Shown in pieces: positions 1 to 5,275 of a stretch of 6,932 bases of DNA (position 1 is the stretch's first letter; the number at the start of each line of letters is the position of its first letter). The notes below the pieces were generated by a model. That model saw nothing but the letters and a program-made list of their open reading frames with translations. It was not told where the DNA came from and searched no databases. Source of the DNA: an uncultured Oscillibacter sp. (GTDB lineage: Bacteria > Bacillota > Clostridia > Oscillospirales > Oscillospiraceae); the NCBI RefSeq assembly GCF_910587525.1, contig NZ_CAJULS010000121.1:1-6932 (forward strand), given 5' to 3'. The translations under genes and the position numbers were made by a program.

Positions 1-2210
1 ACTTCGTGGCCTGCCACGTGCCCGCCTATATCATCAAGGCCTTCCCCATGGTCCGCGATGTGAAGCCCGGCGGCACCTTCCTCATCAACTGCCAGTGGAG
101 CGATGAGGAGGTCAACAAGCACATGCCTGCCGTGGCCAAGCGCTATATCGCCGAGAACAACATCCAGGTCTACACCATCAACGCCATCGACCTGGCCAAG
201 GAGATCGGCATGGGCAAGCGCACCAACACCATTCTTCAGTCCGCGTTCTTCTCCCTGGCCAAGGTCATGCCCGAGAGCGAGGCCATCGGCTACATGAAGG
301 ACGCCGCCACCCACTCCTACCTGAAGAAGGGCCAGGACGTGGTGGATATGAACCACAAGGCCATTGACGCCGGCGCCACCGCCTACAAGAAGTTCGAGGT
401 TCCCGCCGACTGGGCCACCGCTCAGGATACCCCCGACACCACCGTTCTGGAGGGGCGCCCGGAGCTTGTGGAGCAGGTCAGGACCATCCTCAACCCCGTC
501 GGCAAGATGGACGGCGACAGCCTGCCCGTCTCCGCCTTCGTCAAGCATGTGGACGGCCAGTTCGAGCTGGGCGCCGCCGCCTATGAGAAGCGCGGCGTGG
601 CCGTCACCGTCCCCAACTGGGACTCCACCAAGTGCATCCAGTGCAACAACTGTGCCTATGTCTGCCCCCATGCCACCATCCGTCCCTTCGCTCTCAGCGA
701 GGAGGAGGCCAAGAACGCCCCCGACGCCGCCAAGATTGTGGACGTCAAGGCCGGCAAGGGCAAGGGCGTGTACAAGTACACCATGGCCGTGTCTCCTCTG
801 GACTGCATGGGCTGCGGCGTCTGCGTGGGCGTGTGCCCGGTGAGCGCCCTGGCCATGGTACCCCAGGAGCAGGAAGCGGCCCAGCAGGATGTCTTCAACT
901 ACTGCGTATCCAAGGTCGAGGAGAAGGCGGATCTGCAGGACGCCACTGTCAAGGGCAGCCAGTTCCGCAAGCCCCTGCTTGAGTTCTCCGGCTCCTGCGC
1001 CGGCTGCGCCGAGACCAGCTATGCCCGCCTGATCACCCAGCTCTTCGGCGACCGGATGTATATCTCCAACGCCACCGGCTGCTCCTCCATCTGGGGCGGT
1101 CCCGCGGCCACCTCTCCCTACTGCACCAACGCGGACGGCCACGGCCCCGCCTGGTCCAACTCCCTGTTCGAGGACAACGCCGAGCACGGTCTGGGTATGT
1201 ATCTGGGCCAGAAGGCCATCCGCGACCGGCTGGCGGACCGGACCCGTGACCTGATCGCGGTGCCCCACACCTACCAGCCCCTGAAGGATGCCGCTCAGAA
1301 GTGGCTGGACACCATGGAGGACAGCGCCGCTAACGGCGAGGCCGCCAAGGAGTATGTCAAGCTGCTGGAAGAGAGCATTATGTCTGTCGACAGCATCGTC
1401 GCCTTCACCTCCAGCCCCGACGCCGCCAAGGTCTTCGGCGATCAGCTGCCCAAGTTCCAGGCCCACGCCAAGGAGCTGAAGGCCAGCGGCGCCAAGTTCT
1501 GCGACTGCGACGCCTGCAAGCTGGTTGCTGAGATTTTGAAGGACAAAGAGTACTTGGCCAAGAAGTCTGTGTGGATCTTCGGCGGCGACGGTTGGGCCTA
1601 CGACATCGGCTTCGGCGGTGTGGATCACGTCCTGGCTTCCGGCAACGACGTGAACATCTTCGTCTTCGATACCGAGGTCTACTCCAACACCGGCGGCCAG
1701 GCCTCCAAGGCCTCCAACATCGGCCAGGTGGCCCAGTTTGCCGCCGCCGGTAAGGAGATCAAGAAGAAGTCCCTGGCGGAGATCGCCATGAGCTATGGCT
1801 ATATCTACGTGGCCCAGGTGGCCATGGGCGCCAACCCCGCCCAAACCCTCAAGGCCATCCAGGAGGCCGAGGCCTATCCCGGCCCGTCCCTGGTTATCGG
1901 CTACTCCCCCTGCGAGATGCACAGCATCAAGGGCGGCATGATGAACTGCCAGTCCGAGATGAAGAAGGCTGTGGAGTGCGGCTACTGGAACCTGTTCCGC
2001 TTCAATCCGGCCGCTGAGGGCGCCAAGTTCACCCTGGACTCCAAGGAGCCCAAGGGCGGCTATCAGGAGTTCCTGATGAACGAGGCCCGTTACAGCCGTC
2101 TGACCCGCGAGTTCCCCGACCGGGCCAACGAGCTGTTCCAGCGTAACGAGAAGGCCGCTATGGACCGGTACGAGCACCTGCTGAAGCTCAAGGCCATGTA
2201 CGAGGGCTGA
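1..2210 (+). CDS. nifJ: Pyruvate:ferredoxin (flavodoxin) oxidoreductase, C-terminal part (5' end outside window)
   Basis: Oxidises pyruvate and CoA to acetyl-CoA and CO2, passing electrons to ferredoxin or flavodoxin; cytoplasmic and central to anaerobic energy metabolism. The frame is open from base 3, so the apparent GTG at base 6 is internal. About 735 codons are present, against roughly 1,170-1,180 residues for the whole single-chain enzyme. Counting the Val at base 6 as residue 1: an EKR segment (YEKRG, 193-197); two ferredoxin-type 4Fe-4S motifs, CxxCxxCxxxCP at 210-221 and 267-278; cysteines for the proximal cluster at 331, 334, 359 and 636; and the thiamine diphosphate site from GDGWAYDIG (527-535) to NTGGQ (561-565). 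All catalytic cluster ligands seen here are intact. A CxCxxC group at 499-504 lies in the linker before the thiamine domain. The gene ends at TGA and is followed by a hairpin terminator. The identification is very secure; the N-terminal domains cannot be judged. Confidence 0.98.
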   Translation, partial: FVACHVPAYIIKAFPMVRDVKPGGTFLINCQWSDEEVNKHMPAVAKRYIAENNIQVYTINAIDLAKEIGMGKRTNTILQSAFFSLAKVMPESEAIGYMKDAATHSYLKKGQDVVDMNHKAIDAGATAYKKFEVPADWATAQDTPDTTVLEGRPELVEQVRTILNPVGKMDGDSLPVSAFVKHVDGQFELGAAAYEKRGVAVTVPNWDSTKCIQCNNCAYVCPHATIRPFALSEEEAKNAPDAAKIVDVKAGKGKGVYKYTMAVSPLDCMGCGVCVGVCPVSALAMVPQEQEAAQQDVFNYCVSKVEEKADLQDATVKGSQFRKPLLEFSGSCAGCAETSYARLITQLFGDRMYISNATGCSSIWGGPAATSPYCTNADGHGPAWSNSLFEDNAEHGLGMYLGQKAIRDRLADRTRDLIAVPHTYQPLKDAAQKWLDTMEDSAANGEAAKEYVKLLEESIMSVDSIVAFTSSPDAAKVFGDQLPKFQAHAKELKASGAKFCDCDACKLVAEILKDKEYLAKKSVWIFGGDGWAYDIGFGGVDHVLASGNDVNIFVFDTEVYSNTGGQASKASNIGQVAQFAAAGKEIKKKSLAEIAMSYGYIYVAQVAMGANPAQTLKAIQEAEAYPGPSLVIGYSPCEMHSIKGGMMNCQSEMKKAVECGYWNLFRFNPAAEGAKFTLDSKEPKGGYQEFLMNEARYSRLTREFPDRANELFQRNEKAAMDRYEHLLKLKAMYEG

Positions 2211-2281
2211 GGCGCAATCCCAATGTAAAAAAGGTCCCGGAGCAATTGGGCGGGCCTCATAAGGAAGTGCTTTCATCTTTG

Positions 2282-2322
2282 AAGAAGTGGCGTAGTCGGG
2301 AGGCTACGCCACTTCTTTCTTT
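2282..2322 (+). terminator. Rho-independent terminator of nifJ (probably bidirectional)
   Basis: A 14-bp perfect stem (2282-2295 with 2304-2317; core GAAGTGGCGTAG/CTACGCCACTTC) with an 8-nt loop is followed by TTTCTTT. It lies about 70 bases after the nifJ stop. The right arm also encodes the last codons and stop of the minus-strand recombinase remnant, so the hairpin may serve both converging genes. Confidence 0.85.
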
Positions 2323-2655
2323 GCCTGGAGAGTGGGAAGAATACCAATAAAGTTATAAACGATATCGACCTGCCGGGAGCGGTGGCCGCTGGACTTGTCC
2401 GGGGCGTGTACGTTGATAGGCTCAATAAAACTCATTCACAATAGCCGGGGTGAGCGTGTCAACCTCGCTGTACTTCTTCACCAGGGCGATAAACTGCGCT
2501 ATGTTCACGGCCTGGGCCTGTTCCTTGTCCAATTCGGCATGGATGGCCTTGGCCTTTTTCGTCAGCGTGCGCTGTTCGGCCTCATAGGACTTGGACAGCT
2601 TGGAAAAACGCCCGTCTGAAAGTTTCCCGGATACATTGTCCTCAGAGAGCTTTTG
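2304..2655 (-). pseudogene. Large serine recombinase, C-terminal remnant (DUF4368-like tail), frameshifted
   Basis: Read on the minus strand from about 2655, the sequence encodes a lysine- and glutamate-rich coiled segment (SEDNVSGKLSDGRFSKLS, then SYEAEQRTLTKKAKAI), then TLTPAIVNEF. After a one-base shift it continues with PINVHAPDKSSGHR and QVDIVYNFIGILP. This order (EDNV-GK-SD-RF, coiled coil, LTP-IVNEF-I, V-H-DKSSG, Q-VDI-YNFIG) is what I recognise as the C-terminal end of Tn4451/TnpX-type large serine recombinases with a DUF4368 tail. An extra A in the plus-strand run 2427-2430 breaks the frame, giving a TGA at 2422-2424. The N-terminal resolvase catalytic domain and zinc-ribbon region are absent; upstream of 2655 the frame hits a stop and homology ceases. 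The tail ends at a TAG inside the nifJ terminator hairpin. It is a dead fragment, probably left by an integrated element. Family recognition is from memory of motifs. Confidence 0.8.
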
Positions 2656-2679
2656 TCAAGGGTAAATTTAGCAAAATGG

Positions 2680-2722
2680 AAAGCTGGGAGATAAATCAAC
2701 TGCTTTTATCTCCCAGCTTTTT
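2680..2722 (-). terminator. Hairpin terminator after the ABC-transporter remnant (bidirectional shape)
   Basis: A 16-bp perfect stem (2680-2695 with 2705-2720; core AGCTGGGAGATAAA) encloses a 9-nt loop. On the plus strand it runs into TTTTTATAT; on the minus strand into TTTCCATTTT. It sits just after the minus-strand stop at 2741, so its natural client is that ABC gene. No plus-strand gene ends here, so the better plus-strand T-run is either incidental or a barrier between the fragments. Confidence 0.75.
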
Positions 2723-2740
2723 ATATCCAGTTACATTATA

Positions 2741-3157
2741 TCACAATACCCAATTCTGACTCTCGGTTTGCAATTGCACCATCCGGGCAAAGGCCCCGTT
2801 CTGTTTCATCAGCTCTGCCGGTGTGCCCGTCTCGGCCACCGTGCCGCCGGACAGCACCACGATCTTGTTGGTGTTCTCCACCGTCCTCATGTGATGGGCG
2901 GTGATCAGCACCGTCTTTTGCTCCACCAGCCGGGAGATTGTCTGCTGAATCTCCGTTTCATTCTCCGCGTCCAGAGAGACGGTGGCCTCGTCCGGCAGGA
3001 TGATGGGAGCGTCCTTCAAAAGCGCACGGGCGATGGAGATGCGCTGCCGTTCACCCCCCGGAGAGGGTAGAGCCGTTCTCCCCGATCACGGTCTGATACC
3101 CCTGGGGAAGCTTGGCGATAAACTCATCACACACGTCAATCCCCAGCACTCCGCTGT
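2741..3157 (-). pseudogene. ABC-transporter ATP-binding domain, C-terminal fragment, frameshifted
   Basis: The minus strand encodes the second half of an ABC nucleotide-binding domain. In order: CDEFIAKLPQGYQTVIGENG (end of the helical domain and Q-loop side), signature LSGGERQRISIARALL, Walker B with catalytic Glu (PIILPDEAT), D-loop SLDAENE, H-loop His (ITAHH) and a C-terminal IVVLSGGTVAETGTPAEL. This fits the ATPase end of a fused permease-ATPase exporter of the MsbA/MDR or YbtPQ type. Two lesions are visible. Six G residues (plus-strand C run 3054-3059), where five would keep the frame, split the signature as LSGG-stop versus GERQR. A Pro also precedes the Walker B Asp where a hydrophobic residue is usual. 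Walker A, the Q-loop proper and all membrane segments are missing. At its 5' end it abuts the cytidylate kinase-like fragment, somewhere between 3125 and 3158. It is non-functional as it stands; the substrate cannot be inferred. Confidence 0.82.
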
Positions 3158-3408
3158 TTCTTGCAGGATATAATCAGCACAGCGGCCCGCTATTACGCAT
3201 GGACCGTTTCCTGCCAGTTCCAGAATAACCTGCCGCTGAACACACCACAAATCATCTTAAACGGAATGCCCGTTGCAATCCCGGTCTGAGAAAGCACTGG
3301 CCAGCCAACTGCTGTGGGCGGCGTATTCGCCCCGCTCGGCAATATAATCTCTGGACAATCCGGTTGCTTCTTCCAGCTTTTCGATCTGTTCTGCACCATA
3401 GCTGGGAT
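3158..3408 (-). pseudogene. Cytidylate kinase-like family protein, internal fragment with nonsense codon
   Basis: A single minus-strand frame runs from about 3408 to 3158: EKLEEATGLSRDYIAERG, then WLASAFSDRDCNG, a TAA, then DDLWCVQRQVILELAG and GPCVIAGRCADYILQE. The ATGLS-DYIAERGE segment and the later V-ELA-GPCVI-GRCADYIL segment match my memory of the cytidylate kinase-like family (Cytidylate_kin2), in which they occur in this order and at about this spacing. Only the in-frame TAA interrupts them. The P-loop N-terminus and the C-terminal lid are absent. The upstream edge runs directly into hsdM sequence on the opposite strand, the downstream edge into the ABC fragment. It is a remnant with no expected activity. 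The family call rests on two short motifs and is less certain than the neighbouring calls. Confidence 0.6.
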
Positions 3409-3768
3409 GCGCTCATCACCGAGGAAAAGGCACTCCGGCGGACAATCAAAACTGATTCCGCTGAGCTTCATCTGAAAACGAAAACCACGATTGAAGGGCT
3501 TTCTGATGATGATGTGTTGGAACTTCTGCGGAAAAAGTGGATCACTCCCATTGTGGACAGAATCCGCTCTCTGCCTGATGCGGTTATGGCGGACTTCATT
3601 GGCAAGCTGGAGGCCATCTGCAAGAAATATGAAACGACCTTTGCCGAGGTCGAGGAGGAAATTGCCGATACTGAACGCTCTCTGATTGCGCTTCTGGACA
3701 ATCTGACGGGCAGCGAGTTTGACATGAAGGGCCTTGCGGAGTTCAAAAAACTGCTGGGGGGTGAATAA
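3406..3768 (+). pseudogene. hsdM: Type I restriction-modification DNA methyltransferase subunit HsdM, C-terminal fragment
   Basis: About 120 codons match the C-terminal helical region of HsdM, the part that contacts HsdS. Recognisable segments are EEKALRRTIKTDSAELHLKT, KKWITPIVDRI, KYETTFAEVEEEIADTE and the very conserved end LTGSEFDMKGLAEFKKLLGG. The SAM-binding and NPPY catalytic domains, roughly the first 350-400 residues, are missing. Homology starts around 3406-3415, exactly where the minus-strand kinase-like remnant stops, so a rearrangement joined the two. A TTG at 3364 and the codons after it are therefore not a real start. The stop TAA is one base before the hsdS ATG, the normal tight hsdM-hsdS coupling. 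GC content and codon use are clearly lower than in nifJ and metY, consistent with transfer. It cannot methylate DNA as it stands. Confidence 0.85.
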
Positions 3769-3769
3769 T

Positions 3770-4357
3770 ATGCAGAAAAAGGCCCGTGTACCGGCCATCC
3801 GGTTTGCCGGATTTGCGGATTCTTGGGAACAGCGTAAGCTGGGGGAGTGGTTTTCAGAGCGGGTGGAAAGTATGCCTGGCGGTGAGCTGATTTCCGTCAC
3901 AATTAACGAAGGAATTAAGAGGTTTGCCGAACTTGGCAGACACGATAATTCAAACGGGGATAAGTCGAAATACAAGAAAGTTTGTGTTGGAGACATAGCC
4001 TACAACTCTATGAGAATGTGGCAAGGTGCAAGTGGATATTCTCCTTATGAGGGCATTGTAAGTCCGGCATATACGGTACTTGCGTCAAATCCGGGCATCA
4101 ATTCACAGTGTTTGGCTTATCACTTCAAACTGCCAGAGATGATACATACTTTTCAAATCAACTCTCAGGGAATCACATCAGACACTTGGAATTTGAAGTT
4201 TCCAGCGCTGAGCGAGATAGAAATTTTTATATCTACGGATGAACGGGAGCAAGAGAAAATTGCTGCTTTCTTCCGCCACCTTGACCACCTTATCACCCTT
4301 CATCAGCGTGAGTATTTTTATATACACTCAGGAGGGAACCTATGCGAAGTGAAATAA
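3770..4357 (+). CDS. hsdS: Type I restriction-modification specificity subunit HsdS, half-length (truncated)
   Basis: HsdS sets the DNA target of a type I enzyme through two target-recognition domains (TRDs) separated by conserved helices. The ATG at 3770 is chosen because it has a GGGGGGTGA ribosome site and begins the typical VPAIRFAGF-DSWEQRKLGEW opening (W19EQRK); upstream in-frame codons overlap hsdM. The product has 195 residues against about 380-420 in the family. It contains one TRD (GDIAYNSMRMWQGASGYSP, 74-92) and the central conserved helix (EQEKIAAFFRHLDHLITLHQ, 160-179). Homology stops at Glu181; the last 14 codons are read from the leader and start of the next gene, with a 16-base overlap. 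The second TRD is absent. Half-length HsdS proteins are known that dimerise into a symmetric specificity subunit, but no intact hsdM or hsdR is present here. More likely it is a stranded remnant of an hsdS locus shuffled by the adjacent integrase. Confidence 0.88.
   Translation: MQKKARVPAIRFAGFADSWEQRKLGEWFSERVESMPGGELISVTINEGIKRFAELGRHDNSNGDKSKYKKVCVGDIAYNSMRMWQGASGYSPYEGIVSPAYTVLASNPGINSQCLAYHFKLPEMIHTFQINSQGITSDTWNLKFPALSEIEIFISTDEREQEKIAAFFRHLDHLITLHQREYFYIHSGGNLCEVK
4330..4341 (+). promoter_or_regulatory. Ribosome binding site of the integrase fragment
   Basis: AGGAGG at 4330-4335 lies six bases before the ATG at 4342. It sits inside the last codons of hsdS and fixes the start of the integrase frame. 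Confidence 0.75.
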
Positions 4358-4863
4358 CAGAAAACGAGCTTTTTTATCGCTATTACGCTCAGTGGATAAG
4401 GGTCTACAAGGAAGGTGCTGTCCGCAAAGTCACAATGGATAAATACCTGATGACCCAAGCGTGGCTCGAAAAGCTCGTCCCCAACCTCAAATTGTGCGGG
4501 GTTACGCGAATGACCTACCAACAGCTTCTCAATGACTATGCCGCACAATATGAGCGGCAGACCACGATGGACTTTCACCACCAACTCAAGGCCGCCATCT
4601 TGGATGCGGTTGATGACGGCATGATTGAGCGCGACCCTACGCGCAAGGCGATTATCAAGGGCAAGTCGCCTACCCAGAAGAAGATAGTTGTTCCTAATAC
4701 CATATATTTCCTGCAAACACTATCAAAAAAATCTATAAAATTTTTCGCACTTCTCTTGGCAAACGGCGAGTCATCGCCATATGGGGCAATCATGCGTTTT
4801 TTGAGATTGCACCGTCGTACGGCGCGGGGCTTACCGGAAAAGAGGGCAAAAATCCGCGGTTGA
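4342..4863 (+). CDS. Tyrosine recombinase/integrase, N-terminal part only (hsdS-locus type), truncated
   Basis: The ATG at 4342 has a strong AGGAGG six bases upstream. Residues 1-114 resemble the N-terminal and core-binding (SAM-like) domain of phage-type integrases: ENELFYRYYAQWIRVYKEG, VTMDKYLMTQAWLE, MTYQQLLNDYA, then DDGMIERDPTRKAIIKGK and PTQKK. This opening is characteristic of integrases found beside type I hsdS genes, where they invert hsdS segments. From about base 4684 the reading leaves the family. The last ~59 residues look like read-through of unrelated sequence, ending at a TGA (4861-4863) inside the metY promoter -35 box. The whole catalytic domain (Arg, His-x-x-Arg, Tyr) is missing, so it cannot recombine DNA. 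It continues the low-GC block begun by hsdM-hsdS. Confidence is high that the first 114 codons are integrase, and low that the full frame is a meaningful protein. Confidence 0.8.
   Translation: MRSEITENELFYRYYAQWIRVYKEGAVRKVTMDKYLMTQAWLEKLVPNLKLCGVTRMTYQQLLNDYAAQYERQTTMDFHHQLKAAILDAVDDGMIERDPTRKAIIKGKSPTQKKIVVPNTIYFLQTLSKKSIKFFALLLANGESSPYGAIMRFLRLHRRTARGLPEKRAKIRG
4684..4859. other. Junction segment between integrase remnant and metY promoter, no recognisable gene
   Basis: An A/T-rich start (runs such as CAAAAAAATC and AAAATTTTT) shifts to GC-rich sequence after about 4790. Both strands are open over parts of it, but I recognise no protein family and see no initiation signal or convincing hairpin. 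It marks the transition from the degraded island back to the native chromosome. Confidence 0.5.
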
Positions 4864-4888
4864 CAAATTCGCCGCCGCTTTTTATAAT
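4860..4888 (+). promoter_or_regulatory. Sigma-A (sigma-70)-type promoter of the metY-metA operon
   Basis: Perfect TTGACA (4860-4865) and TATAAT (4883-4888) are separated by exactly 17 bases. Transcription should start near 4895, immediately before the T-box Stem I. The -35 box overlaps the stop codon of the integrase remnant. With a consensus promoter, control is expected to be at read-through of the leader rather than at initiation. Confidence 0.92.
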
Positions 4889-5087
4889 ATTCCTCAAAGC
4901 GATGATGGAGAGGGACGGGGACGCAGCCCCTCAGAGAGCCGGCGGGCGGTGCGAGCCGGCGGGAATTGTCCTCAGGTCCTATGGCTCCTGAGCCGGACGT
5001 TCGACAATGTAGGGCGTTTCGTGAGGCCGCGTTAAGGCAAAAGGGCTGTTGGGCCCTGAGGGGCGTCAGGCCGTGAGGCCGGCGCAA

Positions 5088-5210
5088 TTTGAGTGGTACC
5101 GCGGAAGTGCGGGAAGCACTGAAATGATCCCCATACGCGTCTTGGCAAAAATTTTTTGCCAAGACGCGCTCGTTGATTGTTTCAGCGCATCTCTGGGCTT
5201 TCGTCTCAAA
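5088..5210 (+). promoter_or_regulatory. T-box antiterminator element with canonical 7-nt bulge
   Basis: Helix A1 pairs TTTGAG (5088-5093) with CTCAAA (5205-5210). The bulge UGGUACC (5094-5100) contains the UGGN that pairs with the free tRNA acceptor end. Helix A2 pairs GCGGAAG (5101-5107) with CTTTCGT (5198-5204), five Watson-Crick and two G-U pairs. The 3' strands of A1 and A2 are also the 5' strand of the terminator, so the two folds exclude each other. The A2 loop, usually short, here spans 90 bases. Confidence 0.85.
5108..5197. repeat. Inverted-repeat (REP/MITE-like) insert in the T-box antiterminator loop
   Basis: Arms 5116-5151 and 5152-5188 form an imperfect palindrome about 36 bases per arm. 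The inner 11 bp CGCGTCTTGGC/GCCAAGACGCG (5136-5146 with 5158-5168) are perfect and are closed by A5/T6. The outer part pairs GCaCTGAAA with TTTCAGcGC plus ATC/GAT, with one mismatch and a 6-nt internal loop. No U-tract follows, so it is not itself an intrinsic terminator. It lies wholly inside the loop closed by A2. Both strands translate to a similar VLAK-FCQDA string because the repeat is palindromic; this is not evidence of coding. Interpretation as a dispersed repeat is inference, since no second copy lies in the window. Confidence 0.75.
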
Positions 5211-5241
5211 GAGAACTTCTTTGGGGCGAAAGCTGTTTTTT
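5197..5241 (+). terminator. Regulated rho-independent terminator of the T-box
   Basis: The stem 5197-5211 pairs with 5219-5233 (GCTTTCG/CGAAAGC outer, CAAAG/CTTTG inner, joined by C-G and two U-G pairs), giving 15 continuous pairs and a 7-nt loop. It is followed by TG and six T residues (5236-5241). Its 5' strand is the antiterminator 3' strand, as in a standard transcriptional T-box. Confidence 0.9.
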
Positions 5242-5259
5242 CGTCCCATGCAAACCGGA

Positions 5260-5275
5260 AAGGAGCGCGATTTCT
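5260..5275 (+). promoter_or_regulatory. Ribosome binding site of metY
   Basis: AAGGAG (5260-5265) lies ten bases before the ATG at 5276 and after the T-box terminator. It fixes the metY start here; the open frame that extends upstream to about 5177 runs through the terminator and is not coding. Confidence 0.8.

Larger units (their letters stand above)
4895..5241 (+). promoter_or_regulatory. T-box riboswitch leader, probably tRNA-Met specific, upstream of metY-metA
   Basis: T-box leaders bind a matching tRNA and allow read-through when it is uncharged. Visible parts are as follows. A Stem I pairs GGAG (4907-4910) with CTCC (4985-4988), GGAC (4913-4916) with GTCC (4976-4979), and GGGGAC (4917-4922) with GTCCTC (4968-4973). 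The AGAGAG bulge motif is at 4933-4938. A distal stem GCCGGC/GCCGGC (4938-4943 with 4955-4960) encloses the GGGCGGUGCGA loop. The specifier loop is UAUGG at 4980-4984, offering AUG (4981-4983). A small stem AGGGC/GCCCT lies at 5042-5057. The T-box TTGAGTGGTACCGCG is at 5089-5103, followed by a terminator with a six-U tail. UAU or UGG could be read from the same loop, but the downstream genes make methionine, which favours AUG. The leader is longer than usual because of an inserted inverted repeat in the antiterminator loop. Confidence 0.92.

Noticed and set aside
2219..2250. CCCAAT/ATTGGG inverted pair just after nifJ
   Set aside because: Only six base pairs with a 20-base loop and no T-run; the hairpin at 2282-2317 is the convincing terminator.
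2395..2619. Plus-strand open frame (74 codons) after nifJ
   Set aside because: It is the reverse complement of the serine recombinase tail, whose motifs are recognisable on the minus strand.
3193..3996. Long minus-strand open frame (267 codons) covering the kinase-like, hsdM and hsdS fragments
   Set aside because: It runs antisense to clear HsdM and HsdS homology and uses a different frame from the kinase-like motifs. The translation shows no family and no start signal.
5136..5168. Strong hairpin considered as the T-box terminator
   Set aside because: There is no U-tract after the stem. The hairpin at 5197-5233 has one and shares its strand with the antiterminator, so that is the regulated terminator.
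4575..5249. Minus-strand open frame (224 codons) across the integrase end, promoter and T-box
   Set aside because: It covers structured regulatory RNA and the antisense of the integrase; the apparent peptide in 5108-5197 arises from the palindrome.
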